Both the position numbers and the translations under genes were made by a program. This document shows positions 6,364 to 14,012 of a stretch of 22,591 nucleotides of DNA, piece by piece. This stretch comes from Roseiarcus sp050015935 (GTDB taxonomy: Bacteria; Pseudomonadota; Alphaproteobacteria; Rhizobiales; Beijerinckiaceae), in the NCBI GenBank assembly GCA_050015935.1, contig JBEKAL010000019.1:1-22591 (forward strand), given 5' to 3'. The notes beneath the pieces were generated by a model. That model searched no databases and had not been told where the DNA came from. It was given only the letters and a program-made list of their open reading frames with translations. How positions within the stretch are numbered: the stretch's first letter is position 1; each line of letters begins with the position of its first letter.

Positions 6364-6566
6364 TCGACGCCGACCATGACGTCCGACGACTTGACGACCG
6401 CGTAGACGGCCATGCCTTTGACGAGCTTCAGGTCGTCGACGGATTCGTTGGTGATGGAAGCCGTGACGACCGCGCCATTCACGTCGATGCGCACATGGGC
6501 CGTCGTCGCCCCTTTCTTGACGTCGATGACCGTTCCCTTCAGGACGTTGCGGGCGCTGATCTTCAT
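6360..6566 (-). CDS. mop: Molbindin / Mop-type molybdenum-pterin-binding protein
   Basis: A 68-residue single TOBE/Mop domain: MKISARNVLKGTVIDVKKGA, then TTAHVRIDV, VVTASITNESVDDLKLVKG and AVYAVVKSSDVMVGV. This is the canonical beta-barrel Mop sequence, with the N-V-L-K-G and T-N-E-S motifs that bind molybdate or tungstate in a hexameric molbindin. The length is exactly that of stand-alone molbindins, which act as cytoplasmic molybdate buffers. The ATG at 6566 has AGGAG 8 nt upstream, while the in-frame extension to 6641 is not coding-like. It is transcribed with the secreted protein that overlaps its stop. No ModE-type operator is visible upstream. Confidence 0.93.
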   Translation of the reverse strand: MKISARNVLKGTVIDVKKGATTAHVRIDVNGAVVTASITNESVDDLKLVKGMAVYAVVKSSDVMVGVE

Positions 6567-6730
6567 CGCTCTCTCCTGGATCGGTCGATTGCGGCGCAGC
6601 CGCGCTTGTCGCATCATGATCCGAGCCGCTTCGCGGCGCAAGAAGGAGGGGTCTCGCCTCCGCCCGAAGGTTGCGTCGCCGCGACGCTTCCCTTAAGCCT
6701 CCGGCCGTCCATTTCCGTCCGGACCCCGCC

Positions 6731-7525
6731 ATGATCCGTTCCGCCCTGATGACCGTCATGACCAACGCCGCGATCAAGGCGGGCCGCGGATTGAAGCGCG
6801 ATTTCGGCGAAATCGAGCAGTTGCAGGTGTCGATGAAGGGGCCGGGCGATTTCGTCAGCCTCGCCGACAAGCGGGCGGAAAAGGTCTTGTTCGAGGAGCT
6901 TTCCAAGGCGCGCGCCGGCTACGGCTTCGTGATGGAGGAACGCGGACGGGTCGAGGGCTCGGACAAGAGCCACACCTGGCACATCGATCCGCTCGACGGG
7001 ACCACCAATTTCCTGCACGCGATCCCGATTTTCGCCATTTCGATCGCTCTGGAGCGCGAGGGGCAGATCGTAGCCGGCGTCGTCTACAATCCGGCCAGCG
7101 ACGAGTTTTACGTAAGCGAGAAGGGGCAGGGCGCCTTCGGCGGCGCCCACCGCCTACGGGTCGCCGCGCGCCACGAATTGTCGCAGGCGCTGATCGGCTG
7201 CGGCGTGCCGCATCTGGGCAAGGCGGCCGAGCATCCGCGCTTCAAGGCCGAGTTGGCGGCGGTGATGGCGCGGGTCGTCAACGTCCGGCGCCTGGGCTGC
7301 GCCTCGCTGGACCTCGCCTACGTCGCCGCGGGGCGGTTCGACGCCTTCTGGGAGCGCGGTCTCAATTCGTGGGACATCGCGGCCGGCGCGCTGCTCATTC
7401 GCGAAGCGGGCGGCTACGTCTCGGGCGCCGACGGGGAGGCCAACTTCCTCGAAACCGGTTCGATCTGCGGCGGCAACGAGACGATGCACCGGGAGCTTCT
7501 CGCTCTGCTGCGCGCCGCCCGATGA
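6731..7525 (+). CDS. Inositol-1-monophosphatase family protein (SuhB-like)
   Basis: A Mg2+-dependent sugar-phosphate phosphatase of 264 residues. The metal-binding motifs are in place: EE at 69-70 (FVMEERG), DPLDGTTNF at 86-94, and NSWDIAAGALLIREAGG near residue 215. These bind the catalytic Mg2+ ions and phosphate. Members hydrolyse inositol-1-phosphate and related substrates, and the enterobacterial SuhB also has an RNA-polymerase/antitermination role. The ATG at 6731 fits the family start (MIRSALMTVMTNAAIKAGRG), although its ribosome-binding site is weak. It is divergent from mop with a 164-bp gap. The downstream region carries a dispersed repeat and a possible terminator. Confidence 0.93.
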   Translation: MIRSALMTVMTNAAIKAGRGLKRDFGEIEQLQVSMKGPGDFVSLADKRAEKVLFEELSKARAGYGFVMEERGRVEGSDKSHTWHIDPLDGTTNFLHAIPIFAISIALEREGQIVAGVVYNPASDEFYVSEKGQGAFGGAHRLRVAARHELSQALIGCGVPHLGKAAEHPRFKAELAAVMARVVNVRRLGCASLDLAYVAAGRFDAFWERGLNSWDIAAGALLIREAGGYVSGADGEANFLETGSICGGNETMHRELLALLRAAR

Positions 7526-7629
7526 TCGCCGCGGCCGGGGCGCGAATGGATCGGAAATCTTGTCCCGACTCGGGGCCCCCGCCGGCGCGCCAGTCGTGAC
7601 AATCAGACGGAAGAGTCCTCGGCATACTG

Positions 7630-7750
7630 ATTTGCGCGTTTCGGACTCGCGTTACGCGAATCTCGGCTCGATCCGGCAGTCCCAGCGACGCATCGGCGGC
7701 GCGGCGAGCCATCAGACCCCCATATTCGACGCATTGGAAGACTCTGTGGG
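7630..7750 (-). repeat. Dispersed ~115-bp repeat, copy 3
   Basis: Read on the minus strand it gives CCCACAGAG, AATGCGTCGAATATGGGGGT, CTGATGG, CGCCGCGCCGCCGATGCG, GATTCGCGTAACGCG and AAACGCGCAAATCAG, matching the copy at 497-615 block by block at roughly 80% by eye. It lies in the 409-bp gap between the SuhB-like gene and the SDR gene. Apart from this repeat and the hairpin beside it, I see nothing else in that gap. Confidence 0.75.
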
Positions 7751-7764
7751 ACATTCGCCCGATC

Positions 7765-7787
7765 GCCCTCGCACGAGGGCTTTCTTG
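7765..7787 (+). terminator. Hairpin with T-rich tail, possible intrinsic terminator
   Basis: A perfect 7-bp stem, GCCCTCG (7765-7771) and CGAGGGC (7774-7780), is closed over a two-base CA and followed by TTTCTT. It would stop plus-strand transcription about 240 bp after the SuhB-like gene and before the SDR gene. The loop is unusually small and the T-run is interrupted, so the strength is uncertain. Confidence 0.45.
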
Positions 7788-7934
7788 TCAAGCGTCGGTA
7801 TTGCCGCAACAAGGCGCTCACGCGCCGGACGCGCTCGCCGCGCGCGTCCATAAAAGCCGCGCGCGCAAGATTTGCCGCCGAGCAAGGTCGGCTGCTAGGT
7901 TGGCGCGCCCGATCGACTCCATGAGGCCGCTTCC

Positions 7935-8696
7935 TTGCCTTTCGCCCGCTATCCCAGTCTGCGCGACCGCGTCGTCTTCATCACCGGCGGCGGCTCGGGG
8001 ATCGGCGCGACGATGGTCGAGGCTTTCGTCGGCCAGGGCGCGAGCGTCGCCTTCGTCGACATCGACGGCGACCAGTCCTCTCGCTTGGTCGAGCGCCTCG
8101 CCGCCGCCCCGCAAAAGCCGTTGTTCCTCGAATGCGATCTGCTGAACCTCGCCGCGCTCGAAGCGGCGATGGAGGAGGCGCGCCAGAGGCTCGGGCCGAT
8201 CGCGGTCCTCGTCAACAACGCCGCCAACGACAGGCGCCAGGACGCGGACGAAACGACCGAGGCAGACTGGGATTGGGCGATGAGCGTCAACCTCAAGCAT
8301 CAGTTTTTCGCCGCGCAGATCGCGCGCCGCTCGATGCGCGAAATCGGCGGCGGTTCGATCATCAATTTTTCTTCGATCGCCTGGATGACGGGGATCGCTC
8401 GCCTTTCCGCCTACTCCGCCGCCAAGGCCGCCGTCCTCGGCCTGACGAACAGCCTGGCGCGCGAATTCGGCCCCGACAATATTCGCGTCAACGCGATCGC
8501 GCCCGGCGCGGTCGTCACCGAGCGCCAACGCCGCTTGGGGATGAGCGAAGCCGACGTCGCGCAATTCGTCGCGCGCCAATGCCTGCCGCGCGTTCTTCTC
8601 GCCGACGAGATCGCGCGCATGGCGCTGTTTTTGGCCGCGGACGACAGCCGCATGATCACCAAGCAATGCCTGATCGTCGACGCGGGACTGAGATGA
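7935..8696 (+). CDS. Short-chain dehydrogenase/reductase (NAD(P)-dependent)
   Basis: A classical SDR of 253 residues: TGGGSGIG cofactor loop at 17-24, VDIDG after beta-2 (an acidic residue that favours NAD+), NNAAN at 94-98, N119, S147, and catalytic Y160 and K164 in LSAYSAAKAAV. IRVNAIAPGAVVTE and MITKQCLIVDAG complete the fold. It starts at TTG (7935) with GAGG 8 nt upstream; no in-frame ATG fits. Sequence style is that of sugar 1-dehydrogenases (galactose/rhamnose type), so it may work with the fucose-oxidation pair 2.3 kb upstream, but the substrate is not readable from sequence. The end of the proposed hairpin terminator lies about 150 bp before it. Confidence 0.92.
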   Translation: MPFARYPSLRDRVVFITGGGSGIGATMVEAFVGQGASVAFVDIDGDQSSRLVERLAAAPQKPLFLECDLLNLAALEAAMEEARQRLGPIAVLVNNAANDRRQDADETTEADWDWAMSVNLKHQFFAAQIARRSMREIGGGSIINFSSIAWMTGIARLSAYSAAKAAVLGLTNSLAREFGPDNIRVNAIAPGAVVTERQRRLGMSEADVAQFVARQCLPRVLLADEIARMALFLAADDSRMITKQCLIVDAGLR

Positions 8697-8826
8697 CGCG
8701 CGGCGCTTGGTCCTTCTCGCCCCGTCGGCGCGCCGCGACGGCTCGAATTGCGCTTGATCGCGCGCGCGGGCCGGGGCATCCTTGAACCCGGTCGCGTCAG
8801 AAGACCGCCTAACGAGGGAGCCCCAA

Positions 8827-9258
8827 ATGAGCGTCGCGCGCATTCTCAGCGAAAAGGGCAGAGATGTCCTCACGACCCAGCCCCATCGCACGTTGAAAGA
8901 AGTCGCGGCGCTGCTGGCCGCCAGGGGCGTCGGGGCCGTCGTCGTGTCCGACGCCGCCATGAGCGTTCTCGGCATCGTATCGGAGCGCGATATCGTCCGC
9001 GCGATCGGAAACGGCGGCGCGAGGGCGCTCGAGGAGCCCGCGTCCCGGCATATGACGGCGAAGGTCACCACCGTGAGCGAGAGCGCTTCGATCGACCACG
9101 TCATGGAGATCATGACCAACGAGCGGTTTCGCCATCTGCCCGTGGTCGAGCACGGTCGGCTCGTCGGCATCGTTTCGATCGGCGACGTCGTCAAGCGGCA
9201 CGTGGACGCGATCGACAGCGAGCGCCGGGCGTTGCGCGAATACATCGCCAGCGCCTGA
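8827..9258 (+). CDS. CBS-domain-pair protein
   Basis: A 143-residue cytoplasmic protein made of two CBS motifs. The first is about residues 8-62 (VLTTQPHRTLKEVAALLAAR, then GVGAVVVSD and GIVSERDIVRAI); the second is about 75-130 (VTTVSESASIDHVMEIMTNE, RFRHLPVVEHGRLVGIVSIG). Both end in the GIVSxxD pattern that binds adenosyl ligands such as AMP, ATP or SAM. No extra catalytic domain is attached, so it is a stand-alone sensor. The ATG at 8827 follows GAGGGAG; a 15-residue longer frame is possible but lacks a site. I recall this protein upstream of the patatin/hisI/folE group in related alphaproteobacteria. Confidence 0.92.
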   Translation: MSVARILSEKGRDVLTTQPHRTLKEVAALLAARGVGAVVVSDAAMSVLGIVSERDIVRAIGNGGARALEEPASRHMTAKVTTVSESASIDHVMEIMTNERFRHLPVVEHGRLVGIVSIGDVVKRHVDAIDSERRALREYIASA

Positions 9259-9338
9259 ACGCATTTTCATTGCTTGGGCTCTCGCCGGGCGCCATCGCCT
9301 GGGATCGGGGCGCGGCGCGCGTTGCGCTGGCGACGGCG

Positions 9339-10337
9339 TCAGCCTTTCGCCGGCGTCAGTTCGACGTGCTCGGCGATTTCGTCGCGGGCCTTGCGCACGG
9401 CTTCGCGGCCGAGCGCGATGAGTTCGTCGGCGCGATGGAATTCGAACAGGCCGATCTTGCCGACTTTCAGGGTCACCAAGGCGTCCGGCGGGTCGCCCGC
9501 CAAACGCGAACGCATGATTCGATCCTGGGAGATGTTGAAGGCGTTGAGCATCACGGAGGCGAGCCCGGGAGCGCTAGGTCCCTCGCTCGTCCATTGCCGT
9601 CGCAGCAATCCGGCGCCGCGGCGTAGCCCGTTCGTCACGCCCGCGCGCGCGTCTTCGGCGGTCGGGGGCGGCGCGATCGGCGCCTCGTCGAGATCGGGCG
9701 CATCCTGGATCGCCGTTCCGCGACCCGATACTTCGCTGGCGATGGCCAGCGCGATGACGCGATCGGCGCCGAGCGCTCGCACGACGCTGACCGGAACGGG
9801 ATTGACGATGGCGCCGTCGAACAGCCAACGGCCGGCGATGCGCACCGGTTCGAATGCGCCGGGCAATGCGTAGGAGGCGCGCATCGCTTCGACGAGCGGA
9901 CCGCGCGTTAGCCAGATCTCATGTCCGGAGCCGATTTCCGTGGCGACTCCGGCGAAGTGGATCGGCAGGTCCTCGATGCGCAAGGCGCCCATCGACTGTT
10001 CGAGCCGCTCACGCAGACGCCCGCCGCCGATCAGCCCGCCGCCATTGAAGGAAAGATCGAGAAAGCCAAAGACGCGCCGCCTGGTCAGCGAGCGGGCGAA
10101 GCTCTCGAGCGTGTCGAGCCGGCCGGCCGCGAAGCAGCCGCCCACCACCGCGCCGATCGAGGATCCCACGACGATATCAGGGGAAACGCCCATCGCCAGG
10201 AGTTCCCGCAACGCGCCGATATGCGCCCAACCGCGCGCCGCGCCGGCGCCGAGCGCGACGCCGACCTTCGGCCGTACGGATCCCGAGCTTCCCGAAGACG
10301 ACTCGGGCTCGGCTTTACGAAAGAAAACCCCAGCCAA
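9339..10337 (-). CDS. Patatin-like phospholipase (RssA/NTE-type)
   Basis: A serine lipase-fold protein of 332 residues. The oxyanion loop is GAGAARGWAHIG (30-41), the nucleophile elbow is GSSIG with S60, and the Asp of the catalytic dyad is D174 in WLFDGAIVNPVP. The first 20 residues are polar and Ser-rich without a signal peptide, so it is probably cytoplasmic or membrane-peripheral. A Pro/Ala-rich linker (about 210-230) precedes a C-terminal region with FNISQDRIMRSRLAGDPPDA, typical of the proteobacterial branch. Activity would be acyl-ester or lysophospholipid hydrolysis. The TTG start at 10337 has GAGG 8 nt upstream. It follows hisI on the same strand after 141 bp. Confidence 0.92.
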   Translation of the reverse strand: MAGVFFRKAEPESSSGSSGSVRPKVGVALGAGAARGWAHIGALRELLAMGVSPDIVVGSSIGAVVGGCFAAGRLDTLESFARSLTRRRVFGFLDLSFNGGGLIGGGRLRERLEQSMGALRIEDLPIHFAGVATEIGSGHEIWLTRGPLVEAMRASYALPGAFEPVRIAGRWLFDGAIVNPVPVSVVRALGADRVIALAIASEVSGRGTAIQDAPDLDEAPIAPPPTAEDARAGVTNGLRRGAGLLRRQWTSEGPSAPGLASVMLNAFNISQDRIMRSRLAGDPPDALVTLKVGKIGLFEFHRADELIALGREAVRKARDEIAEHVELTPAKG

Positions 10338-10478
10338 GGCGACGCCTCACGAGCCGGCTTCCCGATCTATCCCCTGGGCGCCGGTCGCGCAAGAACGCCA
10401 ACGCGCGCGTTTCGCCGACTGGTTAACGTCGCATCCGCGGTCCGATGATGGGCAATGCGTTGTCAGCCCGGTTTCGCT

Positions 10479-10889
10479 TCACGTCTTCGCGATCGGAACC
10501 AGGCGCGGGCCGTCGCCGGTTTTCTCGACGCGCCGATAAAAACAACTACGCCGCCCGGTATGGCAGGCGCCGCCGTCGCCGCCCACGGACACGCGCGCCA
10601 GCAACGCGTCCTGATCGCAATCGACGCGCAATTCCTCGAGCCTTTGGATTTGCCCGGAGGTGTCGCCCTTGCGCCACAGGCTCTGGCGCGAGCGCGACCA
10701 ATAATGCATGACGCCGCTCGACAGCGTCTTGTCGAGCGCCTCGGCGTTCATATGCGCGACCATCAGCACTTCGCCGCTTCGGACGTCGACCGTCACGCAG
10801 GTCAGCAACCCGTCGGCGGAGAAGCGCGGCGCGAATTCGGCACCTTCCTCGAGATCGGTCGCGGCGTTGGCCGTCGGCGCGGGGGACAT
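10479..10889 (-). CDS. hisI: Phosphoribosyl-AMP cyclohydrolase
   Basis: HisI opens the purine ring of phosphoribosyl-AMP to give ProFAR, the third step of histidine synthesis. This 136-residue stand-alone form lacks the HisE pyrophosphohydrolase domain, as is usual in alphaproteobacteria. Metal ligands are visible: VDCDQD (D90, C91, D92, D94), which binds Mg and Zn, and ACHTGRRSCFYR (C109, C116), which completes the Zn site. HYWSRSRQSLWRKGDTSG is the substrate-binding signature. The ATG at 10889 lies 4 nt after the folE stop, with its ribosome-binding site (GAGGTGA) in the folE end, so the two genes share one message. Confidence 0.96.
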   Translation of the reverse strand: MSPAPTANAATDLEEGAEFAPRFSADGLLTCVTVDVRSGEVLMVAHMNAEALDKTLSSGVMHYWSRSRQSLWRKGDTSGQIQRLEELRVDCDQDALLARVSVGGDGGACHTGRRSCFYRRVEKTGDGPRLVPIAKT

Positions 10890-10893
10890 GGCG

Positions 10894-11511
10894 TCACCTC
10901 GCGCCGCGCAACAGGGTCAGGAAGCGGATTTGCTCGTTCGGTTGGTCACGAAAGACGCCGGAAAACTGCGTCGTCACCGTCGAGACCCCCTGCTTCTTCA
11001 CCCCGCGCATGGAGATGCAGGTGTGTTCCGCTTCGATCAACACCGCCACGCCGCGCGTGTTGAGCGACCTGTCCACGGCTTCGACGATTTGCGCCGACAT
11101 GGCCTCCTGCGTCTGCAGGCGGCGCGCGAACGTGTCGACGATGCGCGCGAGTTTCGACAGCCCGACCACCCCGTGGCGCGGATAATAGCCGATATGCGCC
11201 TTGCCGAAGAAGGGCGCGATATGGTGCTCGCAATGCGAGACGAACGGGATATCGCGGACGAGCACGATGTCCTCGTAACCGTCGACCTCCTCGAAGACTC
11301 GCGAAAGCGCTTCGCCCGCGTCCTCGCCGTAGCCGGCGAACAGTTCTTCATAGGCCTTGACGACGCGCCTGGGCGTTTCGAGCAGGCCTTCGCGAGTCGG
11401 ATCGTCGCCGGCCCAGGCTATCAAAGTGCGAACGGCCGCTTCGGCCTCCTCGCGGCTCGGCCTGACGGGAAGGCCGTGGCGCCGAAGCTCACGTGTAACG
11501 ATGTCATCCAT
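10894..11511 (-). CDS. folE: GTP cyclohydrolase I
   Basis: FolE converts GTP to 7,8-dihydroneopterin triphosphate, the entry to folate and queuosine precursors. The 205-residue product has the Zn ligands C94 and H97 in SHCEHHIAPF and C165 in EAEHTCISMRGV, plus the pterin-pocket block GLSKLARIVDTFARRLQTQE. Full family length with no extension. The ATG at 11511 has a GAGAG-type site upstream. It is the first gene of folE-hisI, and its promoter shares an 89-bp divergent region with the NifU-like gene. Confidence 0.97.
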   Translation of the reverse strand: MDDIVTRELRRHGLPVRPSREEAEAAVRTLIAWAGDDPTREGLLETPRRVVKAYEELFAGYGEDAGEALSRVFEEVDGYEDIVLVRDIPFVSHCEHHIAPFFGKAHIGYYPRHGVVGLSKLARIVDTFARRLQTQEAMSAQIVEAVDRSLNTRGVAVLIEAEHTCISMRGVKKQGVSTVTTQFSGVFRDQPNEQIRFLTLLRGAR

Positions 11512-11579
11512 CTCGCTCTCTTAGCAGTTCGGCGGCGGCGAAGCCAAGGCCGGTCCGGCCCTCTTCTTTGCCGGCGCAG

Positions 11580-11595
11580 CCTCCTATATAGGAGG
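11580..11595. promoter_or_regulatory. Perfect 16-bp palindrome spanning the Shine-Dalgarno of the NifU-like gene
   Basis: CCTCCTATATAGGAGG is a perfect inverted repeat. Its right arm AGGAGG is the ideal ribosome-binding site 5 nt before the GTG at 11601, and the left arm is its exact complement. As RNA it would fold into a 6-bp stem that hides the site; as DNA it could be an operator or -10 region in the folE/NifU-like divergent promoter. Confidence 0.6.
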
Positions 11596-11600
11596 GTGGG

Positions 11601-12122
11601 GTGGTTCGACCAGCCGCGCGCAACGCAATCATGCTGAACGAGATCTACAACACCCGCATTATCGAATTGGCGGCCGACATTCCTCGGCTCGGCCGGCTCG
11701 CTTCGCCCGACGCGAGCGCGAAGGCCCATTCGCGGCTTTGCGGTTCGACGGTCACCGTCGATCTCAACCTCCGCGACGGTCGCGTCAGCGACTTCGCCCA
11801 CGACGTCAAGGCCTGCGCGCTCGGGCAGGCTTCCTCGTCGCTGATGGCGCGCCATGTCATTGGCGCGACGCCCGAGGAACTCGTCGCCCTGCGCGAGACC
11901 GTGACGCGCATGCTCAAGGCGAACGGGCCGCCGCCTCGGGGAAAATGGGCCGATTTTGCCGTTCTCGAGCCCGTGCGCGACTATAAGCCGCGCCATGCCT
12001 CGACCTTGCTGACGTTCGATGCGGTAGTCGACGCGCTCGGCCAGATCGCCGCCAAACAGACCGCCGCCCAGACTGGCGCGGACGAACCGTGCGCGCTCGC
12101 GGCCCCGGCGGCGGCGCCGTGA
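11601..12122 (+). CDS. Iron-sulfur cluster assembly scaffold protein (NifU/IscU N-terminal-like)
   Basis: A 173-residue protein of the alphaproteobacterial NifU-like scaffold group, expected to hold or transfer nascent Fe-S clusters in the cytoplasm. Two of the three scaffold Cys positions are visible: RLCGSTVTVDL (CG-S in place of the usual CGD) and VKACALGQASSSLMARHVIG. The third, IHCS in IscU, appears as RHASTLLTF, so that Cys is Ala; from memory this is usual in this subgroup. GTG 11601 has a perfect AGGAGG site, while homologue starts that I remember fit ATG 11631 (MLNEIYNTRIIELAADIPRL) better, so the first ten residues are uncertain. Its stop overlaps the yidD start. Confidence 0.88.
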   Translation: MVRPAARNAIMLNEIYNTRIIELAADIPRLGRLASPDASAKAHSRLCGSTVTVDLNLRDGRVSDFAHDVKACALGQASSSLMARHVIGATPEELVALRETVTRMLKANGPPPRGKWADFAVLEPVRDYKPRHASTLLTFDAVVDALGQIAAKQTAAQTGADEPCALAAPAAAP

Positions 12123-12418
12123 ACGCCTTTCGACTCGCGCCGCGCCGCGTCGCGCACGCGCTCGTCCGCTTCTATCAATTGACGCTGTCCTCGCTCGTCG
12201 GGCGCCAGTGTCGGTATCTGCCGAGCTGCTCGGCTTATACCGACGAGGCGATCCAGCGCCACGGGCTCTGGGCGGGCGGCTGGATGGGCGTAGCGCGGAT
12301 ATGCCGCTGCCATCCGTGGAGCGCCTCCGGCTTCGACCCGCCGCCCGCGGCGATTGCGCCCGGCGCGTCCTGGATGCGTCCCTGGCGCTACGGGCGCTGG
12401 CGCTATCGCCGCGAGTGA
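12119..12418 (+). CDS. yidD: Membrane protein insertion efficiency factor YidD
   Basis: A 99-residue YidD-family protein (former DUF37, alpha-hemolysin-like). It is membrane-associated and helps YidC-dependent insertion of inner-membrane proteins. The full signature is present: RFYQLTLSSLVGRQCRYLPS, CSAYTDEAIQRHG and RICRCHPWSASGFDPPP, with the conserved Cys residues. The GTG at 12119 overlaps the stop of the NifU-like gene as GTGA, so the two are coupled. The C-terminus is Trp/Arg-rich (WMRPWRYGRWRYRRE). In relatives I remember thrS close by; here about 9.8 kb of accessory genes separates them. Confidence 0.95.
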   Translation: MNAFRLAPRRVAHALVRFYQLTLSSLVGRQCRYLPSCSAYTDEAIQRHGLWAGGWMGVARICRCHPWSASGFDPPPAAIAPGASWMRPWRYGRWRYRRE

Positions 12419-12518
12419 GCGGGAATGCCGCGTCCGGTCCGCGGTCGAAGAGGCGGTTTTCATCGCTCGTTAACCATGGCGTGGTTTCGTGCGGGCGCCG
12501 CTTCCCTTTGGTGATCCC

Positions 12519-13187
12519 ATGTCGTTGCGCCGTTTCGTCGTTTGCTTCCTGCTCGTTCTCGCCGCGCCTTGCGCGGCCTTCGCCGACGACGTCAGGATCA
12601 TCGGCGACAGCATCGGGGAGGGCGTGCATTTGGCGACCAACCTGCCGTCTCCCGCCAATCGGTTCAATGTGGCGATTTACACGCCGTTCATTTTTCAGCA
12701 ATTGCGCGAAATGCCTCGGGGCGCGACGGTGTTCATGAGTCTCGGGACCAACGACGCCGTCGGCGGCGCCCTCGACGTTCACAAGCGCGTCGAGGCGATC
12801 GTCGCGGCGGCCGACGCCCAGGGCGTCAAGCTTTATTGGCTGGGTCCGCCCTGCGTTCTCAAGCCTTGGGAGACTTATTCGAAAAAGCTGGACGAGATCT
12901 TGGCGGCGCAGCTCGCCGGCGGCTCGGTGACCTACGTGAGCTTGCAGGACGCCAGCTTTTGCGACCGCTCCCTTCATGCCGGCGACGGCGTGCATTTTAC
13001 TATGGCGGGCTACGCGCGCATGTGGCACATAGCGGCCTCGGCCGCGGGTCTCCCGGTCGTCGTCGCCGCTGCGAGCGATCACAAGAGTGTCGCCCACGTC
13101 GGCAACAAGACGCCCAGGAAGAAGAAAAACAAAAAGAAAATGCACGTCGCCCAACCGGCGACGGCGATCGCGCCCGCGCCGAATTGA
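12519..13187 (+). CDS. Secreted SGNH-hydrolase-family protein with Lys-rich C-terminal tail
   Basis: A 222-residue SGNH/GDSL protein. A signal peptide (MSLRRFVVCFLLVLAAPCAA) leads to IIGDSIGEGV with nucleophile S31, then LGTND at 75-79 (oxyanion-hole Gly and Asn), and GDGVHF with D156 and H159 as the rest of the triad. The tail contains KTPRKKKNKKK (197-207), a strongly basic patch unusual for this family and suited to binding acidic polymers or membranes. Members act as esterases or O-acetyl transfer partners. It is the first of three SGNH genes before an MBOAT acyltransferase, with 30 bp to the next. The ATG at 12519 was chosen because it gives a proper signal peptide; its ribosome-binding site is weak. 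Confidence 0.88.
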   Translation: MSLRRFVVCFLLVLAAPCAAFADDVRIIGDSIGEGVHLATNLPSPANRFNVAIYTPFIFQQLREMPRGATVFMSLGTNDAVGGALDVHKRVEAIVAAADAQGVKLYWLGPPCVLKPWETYSKKLDEILAAQLAGGSVTYVSLQDASFCDRSLHAGDGVHFTMAGYARMWHIAASAAGLPVVVAAASDHKSVAHVGNKTPRKKKNKKKMHVAQPATAIAPAPN

Positions 13188-13217
13188 GGGCGATCGTCAG
13201 CCGAGGGCGCTTGAGGC

Positions 13218-14012
13218 ATGTGCAAGAAGAGGTTCTATACGTCGACGGTCTGCCTTGCGTTGGGCGTGGTTTTCGCTTGCGGTCCGAGCGCGCGCGCCGC
13301 TTCCGCGGCGCCGGGCGATCCGCCGCCGGTCCACATCGCTTTTGTCGGCGATTCCATGGCGGACGGGCTCTGGGGGGCGATGTTCCGGCGCCTCGGAAAA
13401 GACAAATGTCTGGCCGATAAGGTCAAACTGATACGTCACGCCAAGAACGGGACGGGATTGACTCGGCTGGACCAATATAACTGGGTGGACGAAGTGGCGG
13501 CGCTCGCGACCGACCCGGGGGTCGATGTGTTCGTCGGCTCGTTCGGCGTCAACGATCGCCAATCGATCGTCGACGCGTCGAAGACGCGCACCGAATACGG
13601 CGGGCCCGACTATGACGGCCGCTACGAGGAGATCGTCGAGGACGTCGTGCAAAGCGCGCTCAAGCATGGCTCCTCGATGCTGGTGATGGGTCTTCCCGTC
13701 ATGCTCGATCCGGCCGCCAACGCCGACGCGACCGAGAAGAACAGCCTGTTCGCGGAAGCGGTCGCGCATGTCGCTTCGCCGCGGGCTGTCTACGTCCCGC
13801 CGTGGGAGTCGCGTCCCGGCGTCGACGAATACAAGCCGTTCTTGCCCAACGCGAATAATGCGATGGTGCAAGTGCGCGCTTCCGACGGCGTTCATTTCAC
13901 CACCGCCGGTTACGACATGGTGATGGACGCCTTCTATCCCTCCATCATGGAAAGTCTGAAGCAGCGCGGACGCGACGTCGCCGACGAATGCGAGAAAATG
14001 GGAGCGAGGTGA
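13218..14012 (+). CDS. Secreted SGNH/GDSL hydrolase, DUF459-like
   Basis: A 264-residue exported SGNH protein. Its signal peptide is MCKKRFYTSTVCLALGVVFA, ending before ARAASA. The motifs are AFVGDSMADGLW with S46, GSFGVNDRQS at 108-116 and SDGVHFTTAGYD with D223 and H226. GDSMADGLW and the long insert between blocks are typical of the DUF459 branch found in rhizobia and relatives. It shares its catalytic layout with the two flanking genes but little other sequence. The stop overlaps the next start (GTGA), so the genes are translationally coupled. Expected action is O-acyl transfer or removal on an envelope polysaccharide, since an MBOAT protein is in the same operon. Confidence 0.9.
   Translation: MCKKRFYTSTVCLALGVVFACGPSARAASAAPGDPPPVHIAFVGDSMADGLWGAMFRRLGKDKCLADKVKLIRHAKNGTGLTRLDQYNWVDEVAALATDPGVDVFVGSFGVNDRQSIVDASKTRTEYGGPDYDGRYEEIVEDVVQSALKHGSSMLVMGLPVMLDPAANADATEKNSLFAEAVAHVASPRAVYVPPWESRPGVDEYKPFLPNANNAMVQVRASDGVHFTTAGYDMVMDAFYPSIMESLKQRGRDVADECEKMGAR

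Noticed and set aside
5860..6906. 348-codon minus-strand frame as one long protein
   Set aside because: Its first 181 codons run out of frame through mop and part of the inositol-monophosphatase region; only the part from 6363 has a signal peptide and a coupled start.
11580..11595. Intrinsic terminator for the folE operon or an upstream gene
   Set aside because: There is no T-run on either side, and it lies at the 5' ends of two divergent genes.
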